DNA of 64,000 bases from Buddleja alternifolia (taxonomy: Eukaryota > Streptophyta > Magnoliopsida > Lamiales > Scrophulariaceae): assembly GCA_019426215.1 (NCBI GenBank), contig CM033400.1:24908568-24972567 (forward strand), in the 5' to 3' direction. The translations under genes were made by a program, and so were the position numbers. Under the pieces are notes generated by a model that did not search any database, had not been told where the DNA came from, and worked only from the letters and a program-made list of their open reading frames with translations. This document shows positions 53,712 through 62,797 of the stretch, piece by piece; position 1 is the first letter of the stretch; each line of letters opens with the position of its first letter.

Positions 53712-54637
53712 TCATGTTGATGGAGGCGGGGGTGGTTCAAAATTGACAAACATGAAATACTCAGATAATTGTCTCATCATCTCTGTTTGATTTCTCATCA
53801 ACTCGGTTTGATTTTGTGCGAGAACGGCGAATTGAGACTGAAGACGGTCAAGACGGTCGAAATTAGTTGAGGTGGCTGCTGCAGTATTCGTTGGTGGATC
53901 TTGAAATGGAGGGTTGAGAGTAACAACCTCTGTTGCTGCATCACTCCGTTCCCGAGGGTGCGGCACTCGGATGAAACCGAATCCTGCTGGATTCTTTTTC
54001 AGAAGGTGCATACCGGCGAGGTGGTTCTTATCAACTGTCATCGGACCCTCAATAGGAATTTGATTTGTTGTGGTTCGATCGAATGCCCCGATCCGCTCGG
54101 CAATGCGGGTAATAAGTCCCCCCATTAGTAGTTGGCCCTTCTCCTGTTTCGACACTTGAACAAATCTCTCACATAAAATTTTCGTCAAGTCTGCACGTTT
54201 GCCGGTTTGAAAACACCACAGAACTCCAAGTTCTTTTGTGGATACTTTTCCGCTACACCCTCGGCCAAAAAGTGTGAATGCCAAGATTCGGTGTAAATAC
54301 CGGAGAGAATAGTCGACAATATCCGTGGCCTTAAAAACTCGCATGTCAGCCGGTTGTAACTCGGTTCATCCATGAAATTTAGTTCCCGCCAACCCATGAC
54401 TTCCAACTTTGCACGAAAATCACTCAACTTGATATCAATCGCCTGCATAGCATGAGGATCCATGTAGCGGGAGGGATAACAGGGTAACTTCATCAGTTTT
54501 GCATATTTAGAAGTGGGATTCTTGACTTTTGGGTATTTCATCAAAAGTGGGGGGCTACTACTATCAACGGTTGAGGGTACAATCTCCAAATCGGCCGTAC
54601 TGGGTGTCTCGGCGGTACGAGCCCTTTTTCGGCCCAT
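53712..54637 (-). pseudogene. Plant transposon-protein (PTP-like) ORF in the MULE
   Basis: Starts at the ATG at 54637 (MGRKRARTAETPSTADLEIV). The N-terminal half (to 54185) resembles the beginning of the 'putative plant transposon protein' domain (MDEPSYNRLTCEFL). The second half (54344-53712) continues it in another frame: LGVLWCFQTGKRADLTKILC, GLITRIAERIGA, then a Gln-rich coiled-coil-like tail (RLDRLQSQFAVLAQNQTELM) and a Pro run. One frameshift between about 54185 and 54344 would be needed for a single product. The role is unknown. A domain of the same apparent family forms the env-like ORF of the SIRE-like element at 7123-7894. Confidence 0.55.
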
Positions 54638-55394
54638 ATTTTAGTCGACAAATGAATGGACACCTGCATTATGAAACATGAAATATATCACAAATTTGAG
54701 TATATGTCATTAACTACAACTACAAGATTTATCAATGAACCACAACTAGAATTGGGCAACGTGTTTTTTGTATGGGGCTTTTCGTCGAACACCTTGCGTT
54801 CATTAATTAGGCATCTTCATTCTAGTAACAATTTAACAAAGAAGCATGCCCAATTATCACTTTGCAATTCTATATCAAATACACCCAATGTTAACCACAA
54901 AGAAGCAACAAAATCTCTATCAATCAATTCATCGAACACCTTGCCTTCATTGTGGAGGCATGTACATTCTAGCACTTAATTAACACACAATATAGGGCCC
55001 AACAATTGTATTACTAATTAAAAAACAGAAAACACCATTGCAATGATGCTAATCACAACAAAAAACAACGACACCAAATTTAGAAAAGCCCATACTAACC
55101 TTGACTCGAAGAGTGAGCTGATGGAGGAGACGTGCAGTGTGCGGTGATTGATGCGATGATAGCGGAGGGGAGCGGAGCGTCTTGGGTAGGTACGTAGATG
55201 GGCGGGGGCCGGGGGCCGGGGGCCGGGGATTTGATGGAAGAATGAGTTGATGGAAGGAACGAATGTTTGCGTTTCGATTTTCCCTGTGAATCGCCCGAAT
55301 CGTGTGGTGTGGCACCCGTGGGAGCGAAACAGCACCATGGTGCGAATTGTTTTTGCAATTTTTAATTTTTAATTTTTTTCATTTTCCATTAGTT
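54638..55394. other. Unassigned MULE interior with G-rich tract
   Basis: It contains two similar segments with TCGAACACCTTGC at about 54784 and 54928, and a GGGGGCC-repeat tract at 55203-55229 that could form a G-quadruplex. Minus-strand ORFs at 55018-55358 have no recognisable family. A single GCACCATGGTGCGAA palindrome, resembling array A units, lies at 55332-55347. Confidence 0.45.
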
Positions 55395-55975
55395 GGTGAA
55401 TACTGCAATATAGGACCCCAGTATATCCATATTAACTAATTGGATCCTCATATACAGGGGCTATTATCGCTGTACCGGCATACCACTATACTACTACACT
55501 GAACCCCTGTATTGCCGTATATTGGAAACCTCCAAGCTGTTGGGGTCTATCAGGTGATACGCAGATACTTGAATAGGTATTGGTGTAATTTGCACCCAAA
55601 TACTATAATACATGGGTCCCATATCGCAGTATTCACCAAAATGGGACACATTTCTCTTTAATACAGCGATACGGACCCATGTATCAAAGTCTCGTATGCC
55701 CGATACTCGAATATAGGGCCCCTATATCGCAGCACGGTACATCCGATACCGAGATACAGGGCCCTATATCTCCGTATCGCCCAAAGGGGCATTGACCCAA
55801 AAAAGGTGGATACTGTGATACAGGACCCTATATCGCCGTATTGGAATGACGGATACAGGGCCCTATATCGAAGTATCGCTCAATAAGTGCATTGATCCAA
55901 AAAAGTGGATACTGTGATACAGGACCTGTATCGCCGTATTGGAATGACGGATACAGGGCCCTATATCGCAGTATC
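55395..55975. repeat. Array of GATACAGGGCCCTATATC palindromic repeats
   Basis: At least eight variants of a near-palindromic unit around GATACAGGGCCCTATATCGC. The last two form a tandem repeat of about 98 bases (GGATACTGTGATACAGGAC at 55808 and 55908; TTGGAATGACGGATACAGGG at 55839 and 55936). Older units to the left are more diverged. It is distinct in sequence from array A but of the same palindromic style. Confidence 0.88.
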
Positions 55976-56229
55976 GCATTGCAGTGCACTACTCGGCCAG
56001 AGTGCCGAAACTCGTCACCCAGAGCGCCGACTGCACTGACTACTTCAGTGCACTCGGCACAACGGTGCCGAGTTTCTGGCACAGGAGTGCCGAGTGCACT
56101 GCCTAAGGCAGTGCAGTCGGCACCAGGGTGCCGACACTCGGCACCCATAGTGCTGAGTGCACTGCCTTAGGCAGTGCAGTCGGCACTACGGTGCCGAGTT
56201 TCTGGCACAGGAGTGCCAAGTGCACTGCC
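55976..56229. repeat. Array B of GGCACC/GGTGCC hairpins
   Basis: Same hairpin logic as array A with a different spacer (GTGCACTGCC-TTA-GGCAGTGCA). Examples: arms 56078-56103 / 56107-56132 with loop TAA, and about 56137-56166 / 56170-56198 with loop TTA. Segment GTGCCGAGTTTCTGGCACAG occurs twice (56065, 56191). It lies just 3' of the minus-strand C48 gene. Confidence 0.92.
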
Positions 56230-56390
56230 CTTTTGAATTTTCTTCCCCTTTCAATTTTCTTATTCACAATCCTCTGTTTTATTAAATGGAGTAATAATTG
56301 ATGTTATGGATTTAGAAGTGAGACTTTGGCAACTTGTAGGCCGGTATAAATATTTGACAACATAACACAAATACAGAGTTACTATGTTCC

Positions 56391-57113
56391 TCAAACTATG
56401 GAATTGGTCAAAAGTTGCAAGGCTATCTTCTGTCTAAAATATGGAATGTGGATATGACTAAATGTTTTCAAAGGTCTAAACTCTTCCCTTGTACAAAAGA
56501 AGTCCACGTATTTGAGCATGAACACACCACAGTCGCACTCTTCTTCCTGTAGCGGGATGTTACTGACAATGTTGTACGTCCAACCACTCGAATCAAAATC
56601 TTCTATACATTTGTGCTTCACGTATTGGAGTACGTAATCTTTTAGCGAGTTAAAAACTCCATTATCACCCCGAGTAGGCCCAAATGAATCAAGATACTCC
56701 ATTTTTTTTTCCTTCGGGCTGATAATTGCTAAAGTCCAATGCAAATTATCATTGATCGGCACAAAGATTTTATCACACTGAAGAAGACTATAATCAACTG
56801 TCGATGTTCTAGCATCAGTCATAACTTTCACCGACTGAAAACCTCTACTTTTATATACTTTATAAAAGTAAGAACCAAAATAATGGCATTTCAAGTACCT
56901 CATTGGCTCCCGCAACTCTCTCTTTTTCAATAACAAGATGTAGAAATTACATACTTCATCATCAAGCCATCCCCGAGGTTTCAACTGTTTTAAACTCCTT
57001 GTACTAATCTGCTTCTCTTTCTTACCATAAGTTATACTCATCAACGATTTCGCCTTACGGGGATCGGACATGGAATCTGTTATCAGTCTATTCTCGTCTG
57101 CGGTCAGAGGCAC
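56391..57113 (-). CDS. Ulp1-like C48 cysteine protease, free-standing copy
   Basis: SUMO-protease-like fold of peptidase family C48. The frame is open from 57113; the first in-frame ATG is the Met 15 codons further in (MSDPRKAKSL). Catalytic residues (numbering from 57113): H125 (NLHWTLAII), D142 (YLDSFGP), Q189 (PLQEEE) and C195 (CDCGVFML), all present. WLDD at 49-52 and the closing YFRQKIALQLL are as in the paralogue. It is closely related to the C48 domain at 57329-58225 but lacks the DUF1985 and coiled-coil parts, so it is a tandem partial duplicate. Whether an upstream exon supplies a start is unclear. Confidence 0.72.
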   Translation of the reverse strand: MPLTADENRLITDSMSDPRKAKSLMSITYGKKEKQISTRSLKQLKPRGWLDDEVCNFYILLLKKRELREPMRYLKCHYFGSYFYKVYKSRGFQSVKVMTDARTSTVDYSLLQCDKIFVPINDNLHWTLAIISPKEKKMEYLDSFGPTRGDNGVFNSLKDYVLQYVKHKCIEDFDSSGWTYNIVSNIPLQEEECDCGVFMLKYVDFFCTREEFRPLKTFSHIHIPYFRQKIALQLLTNSIV

Positions 57114-57328
57114 AAAAAATATGCCTCATCAACATCCAATGTATCCTGAACATGTTCGTTGACAACATTTGCAATTTCAGATACCAAATATTCACACAGT
57201 ACAGGGGTCCAACTAATTGTAAGATAACAACATTGCAATCCAATATCTAAATCAATTGATTCAATTTACAATAAAATTCATTCATTTACATTGTCATACA
57301 TAAGTATCCAACATAATACAATTATTGT

Positions 57329-60300
57329 TCAAACAACCCTCTTGTTCAAAATATCTAATGCAATCTTCTTTCTGATCAAACCCATGCGCTCGGCGTTATA
57401 ATTTTTCAATTGCCTAAACTGTTCTCGAGTACAAAAATAGTCGATGTTCTTGAGCATAAACACTCCACAGTCATCGCCATTCAGTTGTCGAGGCATGGTG
57501 CACACAATTTCATCAGCCCATCCACTCAAATCAAAATCTTGTCTACATTTGTGCCTCACGTATTGGACAAGATAGCTTTTCAACAAGTTAAAAACCCCAT
57601 TATCAGTCATGTGAGGACCCAGCGAATCAATATACTGCATTTTTCTCTCATTCAGGTTGATAATGGCTAAAGCCCAATGATTAATATCGTGGATGGGGAC
57701 AAAGATTGCATCACAATCAACAAGAGAAATGTTTGAATCTACCCAGTTTTCCATACTATCAAAACTACCGCCAGATTTCAACTTCACTAAAAAGAAAGTA
57801 TTAAAAAAATGGCACCTCAAGTACCTCTCTGGCTCCCTCATCTGCCTTTCAGCCAGTAAAATGAGGTAAGCATTAATGACTACGTCATCAAGCCATTTTC
57901 GAGGTTTCAAGGTGCGAAAGTTTTCTACTGTTACAGGGAAGTCATTCACACTCACCACTATTTTGTCAGCCGGTAACTTAGGGGCCATGGCCTTATTATA
58001 TTGCTTCTGCTCGTATGGGGTCAAAGGCTGACAATGATAATTCTCTTCCACTGTAACCTCCTCCACCTTCACCTTTTTAAGCCCCGGCTCCTCATCCTCT
58101 CCACTCATCATTATTTTTCCGGTTCCTTCATGGAAAGATGACAAAGGAGCTGCATCCAGATCCACCTGCAGTGCCTCGAACTGAAGGTGTCCCGTTTGAG
58201 GATCCGTAGCAGTTTTGGCCTGTAGCTAAAACACGTTAATCATACGAAAGAGAAAAATATCGTACACAAAATAAATTCATTAAATAACAACTGACTGTAT
58301 TACCTTCTTCGGTGGGGCTAACTCAGTCCATGGCGACTGTATAAGTCTGCCCTTTTTCCTCTCCCTCTTTGGATGGTCGCGATCGACAGGGGCAGGAGGG
58401 ATCTCATCGTGTTTCAAGTCCATTAGGACATTAGCAACCTCTCCTTCCCCAACCACGACCTCATCAACCACAATATCCATCTCATTTTCAACAAGAGGGC
58501 TGACTGAACCATGAACTGGCACATCACGATCAACACCAGAAAAGTGTTCATCATCCCTCTGAAATCTGAGGAAAATAGCTATCTGATTTTCTATGCCTGA
58601 TAGCCTATTTTCTACATTTGATAGCCTATTTTCCATGTTGGATAGCCTATTTTCCACGTTGCCTAGTCTACCATCCACTCTTGAGTCCATCTCAGATATT
58701 TTTGCCAAAATCTCACTGAACATTCTTAAAACTTCGCTATTAGGTTCCGTTGAATGACCCGGAGCCCTTTCACGAAGAGGGATGGAGGATAACGGTGGAA
58801 TGCTGTCGACTGGGATGGCTGATGGGTCTATTTCGGGCAGAGGATCACTAATGTCTTCGACTCCGTCCAATCCAAGCGAAGAACATTTCCCGACCACGTC
58901 AGCAAGGTACATGTCTTCAAATAGAATTCTTCCCCCTGACTCTAAAATTGCAGCCCAAGCATCAGTGGTCGGGTCCACCACGGAGTTGTTTGCATTGAAA
59001 GGAGGAAACTCCTTATCGATTGAAGCGCGTTCCTCCGGAGTGGCCTTTAGTATGCTTGCAATGTCCTACAAAATTTGGCGAATTATAATAAGTTACAAAA
59101 CTCATTCATTATATTAATTGCAAAAACATAATGTCCAAAAAAAATCATACCAACCTTTGTGTTTAACACCAATTTAAGGAACTGGTCGAAACTCGCAAAT
59201 TGTTTCTTCACTTTCGGTTTTGTCGTCCACTTGCACATTCGGGGCAACGTGGGGTTGATATTCTCCCTCAATTGCCCAATAGCAGGTGACAGGACGGACA
59301 TGCACTCAAAAGGAAGAAGCTACACAAAAAAAATATTACCGTCGGTTAATATATTTCCCAATATAAAAGTCACAGTTTCAAATATAGCAATATATCAAAA
59401 CATCATTACAAGACTTACCATAAGAGGTATAATGAAACCGGGACATTTCCACTGTGGGTTTCTGGACATCTTCTTCTGTGCCATGTCCAAACTTGTCACC
59501 TGCTCCATCAGAAAACCAAAGGAGCGACGCCCCCATGGATACGACTTTGCAAATTCCAAACTCTCCACTATTTGGATTAGCATGGAATCTATTTTTGCAT
59601 TTTCATTTCCACTATAAAACAACACCGAACCCACTAAATAAAGTAAGGAGAACTTCAACTTGTCGTCCTTCGTCGTGTCCCGGCCCCTTTCCTAACAATG
59701 CTTAGCCTTCTATCACCATCGCCAGTGGGAGACTCAACTTCTTCTGGAATTCGAATATTTGCAAGTACATCCTTTATACTTGCTAGTGTGACCTTTTTCG
59801 TGTTTAGATATCTTGATACAAAGTTTTCTTCTCCCAACAATGGTCCTTCCTTCGGATATTCACCACAGTTCAACCCACTAATTAAGCCGTGCTCCATCAA
59901 CGAATACCGAATAGGAACTCCATTCAAAACAAACCAAATCTCCGACTTATTGGGAGACTTCACTTTTCGGCATAGAAGAATCCACAACGGAGTAAGAATC
60001 ATATCCGTGTACGGAGCGGCGTCAAACAATGGCCCGAATTGAGAATCCCTCAACCAATTCATCCCATCCGGATGGTCGCTTAAACATCTTTCGATGAATA
60101 AGCATTCCTCGGCCATTTTGCAATACGTGTTGATTTTACCCTTGAAATTACATTCTTCAAGGGTCAAATATAGAGTGGGGACCTGAACAACACAATTGAA
60201 AACTCTTCAAATATAATGACAACGAAACAGCATATACAAAAATGAGAGCTATGAACTAACATATTCAAATCAATAAACACTTATCAATTCATCCATTTCA

Positions 60301-60682
60301 TCAATAATTCCAAAACAATAACCAAAATTAAACCATGCATCAATTCATTCGAAAAATCCTTATGAATTCATCAATTTGATCAATAAACACTTATCAATTC
60401 ATCAATTTCATCAATACTTCCAAAAAAATAACAAAATTTAAAGCATGCATCATTTCATTCAAACAATCCTTATGAATTCGTCAAATTCATCAATAAACAC
60501 TTATCAATTCATCCATTTCATCAATAATTCCAAAACAAACCAATCAATTTCTCCTAATTTTCCCATCTCCACAAAAGCATTATAAATAAATAGAAGAAGT
60601 TTTTACTTACAGGAGGTGTCGATGAGGTAGAAGGCTCGTTCTCAGTCAAAGATGAATGTTCATCAACACAGGGAGCATCCAT
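57329..60682 (-). CDS. DUF1985 / coiled-coil / Ulp1 protease gene, five exons
   Basis: Exons: 60682-60611 (MDAPCVDEHSSLTENEPS), 60182-59419, 59319-59155, 59065-58304, 58225-57329; all borders are GT-AG and phase 0. Exon 2 is one base short of phase (764 bases), with the break near 59695. Otherwise the frame gives about 886 residues. DUF1985 region in exons 2-3 (FVLNGVPIRYSLMEHGLISGLNCG, KFSLLYLVGSVLFY, SYPWGRRSFGF). Exon 4 has strict heptads (VENRLSNMENRLSNVENRL), a coiled coil. Exon 5 has the C48 protease. Counting from 58162, H163, D180, Q227 and C233 are present (INHWALAI, YIDSLGP, DDCGVFML). This is the architecture of plant MULE-borne ULP-like proteins. It could act on SUMO or a similar protein; the substrate is unknown. 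Confidence 0.82.
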
Positions 60683-61349
60683 TACTCTGTAAATGCATAA
60701 CATGAACGCAAATCCTTAAAATTACATAAACCCTAATATCAAAATGTGCTTCAAAATTAAAATTAACTGGGACAAATTAACCAACAAATCACTTATTCAT
60801 TCATTGATCAAGGTTTTTCAAAATAAAAAAATATGCTTCAATAATTATAAATTACATTGGGGAAATTGAGCATTTTACAAAAAATTCACAAAATTTTGAA
60901 AAAATTCACATTTTCTACAAGTACATTGGATCGGGTTGCTTCAATACCTTTAACTTCTCTTCTCCTTCTTCTTCTTTCAATGGCGGACGACGGGTCCGTC
61001 CAACAATGGAATCAGGCGGCGCGAAATGGAATGGAAGCAGGCGGCGTTAAATGGGCGATTCTCTTCTCTGCGGGGACCTGCGAGCGGCGACCTTTCCTTC
61101 TCCGGGATAGGGACTCTTCTTTCTCCGGTGGTTTTGCGTGTATCGGGGTCTCTTCGTCTTCTCTTTTCTCCGGTGTCGGGTAGAAGCACTTGTGTGGGGG
61201 GTGTATAGCAGCAGAGCAGGGGTATCGGATCGGGGGTTCCTGGGTTGGTTGGGAGTATAAGGGGTTAAGAGGGGTGGTTTCGTAATTCCACTTTTGATAG
61301 AATTTTTTTTAAAAAAAAAATTTGTGTAAAGAATCGTGTTTCACAAACA
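60683..61349. other. 5' region of the ULP-like gene, including a GC-rich segment
   Basis: No ULP exons lie beyond 60682. 60978-61180 is distinctly GC-rich for this window and holds a plus-strand frame (MADDGSVQQWNQAARNGMEA) and a minus-strand frame. It might be a captured host-gene fragment or promoter DNA; no family recognised. Confidence 0.4.
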
Positions 61350-61478
61350 CGACTCTTTAAGTGGGGAGTTTTTTCCAGGGACTTTTTTGTCATTTGGCAA
61401 TGAAAAAGAAGGCTGAGAACTGGGAGGTCCAAAACCTTACTTGGGTTGCAAATGGAGCCTATTCTTGCAAACGTCCCC
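61350..61478. repeat. Right terminal inverted repeat of the MULE
   Basis: Read on the minus strand from 61478 it begins GGGGACGTTTGCAAGAATAG and pairs partially with the left end. It includes GTGTTTCACAAACACG, a short hairpin, at about 61337-61352. The adjacent TSD is at 61479-61487. Confidence 0.75.
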
Positions 61479-61487
61479 AAATCATGC

Positions 61488-62498
61488 ACTCATTCACAAT
61501 TATCTAAAAGATAAACCAAAAAAATAAAAAATTTACCATGTATAAATCCAAAAGGCGATCCTTAACAGATTTAAATCCAATTTTTAACATTTTAAAGTTG
61601 AGACAAGGTTAAACACCGAAATTTGAATTATTCAGCAGAAGATCAAATTTGAGAAATCCTTAATATGGATACCGTAAACAAATTCAAAAAATAATAATTA
61701 ATTACCCTTAATTCTTTGCTGTGGGGAGGGATGAGAGAAAAGCTCCGACTGAAACCCAAAACTTTCAGAAATCCATTTTATTACTCCGTGCAGAGCTCAA
61801 AGCAATTGAAACAACACATAAAAACATATATAGTAATAGTATTTATAATTTTATATTATATTTAGCTTAAATTAATTTGGATTTTTGTTTTGAGTTAAAA
61901 AAAGGTTAAACATTCATCTCCACCAGCAAAATCTATCAAAGAAAACGAAGAAATGTAAGGGGGGAAAAGACTTGTATGAGGAGTATACCACTACGTTTGA
62001 ACCTGATGCTTATTGAGACGAAATCGAACATCTATGCTGATTAGATCATCCCATGTGGTATTTGTGGGAGGCAAATAATCCAAGGAAGACCAAATTCTAC
62101 TTATATCCACTGTACAAATTTGAGAATCTCTGGTGTAATGGGGCTCAACATTGGAAAGATTTAATCAACAAATACATATTTTATTGGAACAAAAATAGTT
62201 TGACAAAAATACTTCAGACAGCGGCTGCGAGTTTCCTTGTTACCAAAAAAATAAATAAATTGGGGTGAGTTTGCTGAAGATTTTTAATGGGGAACTGTTT
62301 CGAAAATAAAAACAAACTCAATTAGGGAAGGATTTCGAGTTGTCGTTCCAAGCCCCGTGATAATCTATAATTTGAGATTATCTTTCAACCCCTGCGTTCG
62401 ATTCGCTATTTGGTGGTTCAAGTCTTAAATTCAACGTTAATTAAATGTATTCGAACTTCTCTTCATCTTCTTCGAGTGGACCGCAATTGATGAAAATA
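61488..62498. other. Flank right of the MULE, no gene assigned
   Basis: AT-rich. A short minus-strand stretch at about 61700-61830 looks like a 5' UTR with a following GT donor and could belong to the small gene cut off by the MULE. The plus-strand ORF at 62053-62268 has no recognisable family. Confidence 0.35.
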
Positions 62499-62501
62499 TT
62501 T

Positions 62502-62797
62502 ATCGTCTTCAAATGACACAATAATACAGTGAAGGAAAGATTCAAGTCCAGATAAAAACTATCTCTCTGATACTTAAATCTGACACAAGATAATCTTGTA
62601 CCTACGTGAGAATCTCTCGATCAAATGTATTATTTACGTGAGAATCTCTCGATCGAATGTATTATTTTCGATGTTATGTATCGTCTTCGAATGACACAAT
62701 AATATTATAAAAGAAAATTTCAAGTCTAGGTAAAAACTATCTCTCTGATACTTAAATCTGACACAAGATAATTTTGTACCTACGTGAGAACCTTTCT
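62502..62797. repeat. 178-bp tandem duplication with an internal 32-bp repeat
   Basis: ATCGTCTTC at 62502 recurs at 62680. ACTATCTCTCTGATACTTAA and GACACAAGATAAT recur at the same spacing. Between them a shorter unit (ACGTGAGAATCTCTCGATC) is itself doubled at about 62603 and 62635. Confidence 0.88.

Larger units (their letters stand above)
47738..61487. mobile_element. Giant Mutator-like element (MULE), 13.7 kb, TSD AAATCATGC
   Basis: The element spans 47747-61478 and is bounded by identical 9-mers AAATCATGC at 47738-47746 and 61479-61487. Mutator elements make 9-11 bp duplications. The termini are inverted and similar: GGGAATTTGAGGGAAATAGG on the left against GGGGACGTTTGCAAGAATAG read from the right, sharing the AATAGGCT and TTTGCA blocks. 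Inside are a mudrA-type transposase, a Cys-rich gene, a plant transposon-protein ORF and two Ulp1-like protease genes. MULEs with ULP1-like genes are known (Kaonashi elements); this gene set and the palindromic arrays make it unusual. Confidence 0.9.

Noticed and set aside
51637..56229. CRISPR-like array
   Set aside because: Repeats are imperfect palindromes with related, not unique, spacers, in a plant transposon; no cas genes; eukaryotic context.
56391..58225. C48 proteases as viral (adenovirus-like) cysteine proteases
   Set aside because: They carry the plant Ulp1 arrangement and one is fused to DUF1985, typical of plant MULE cargo.
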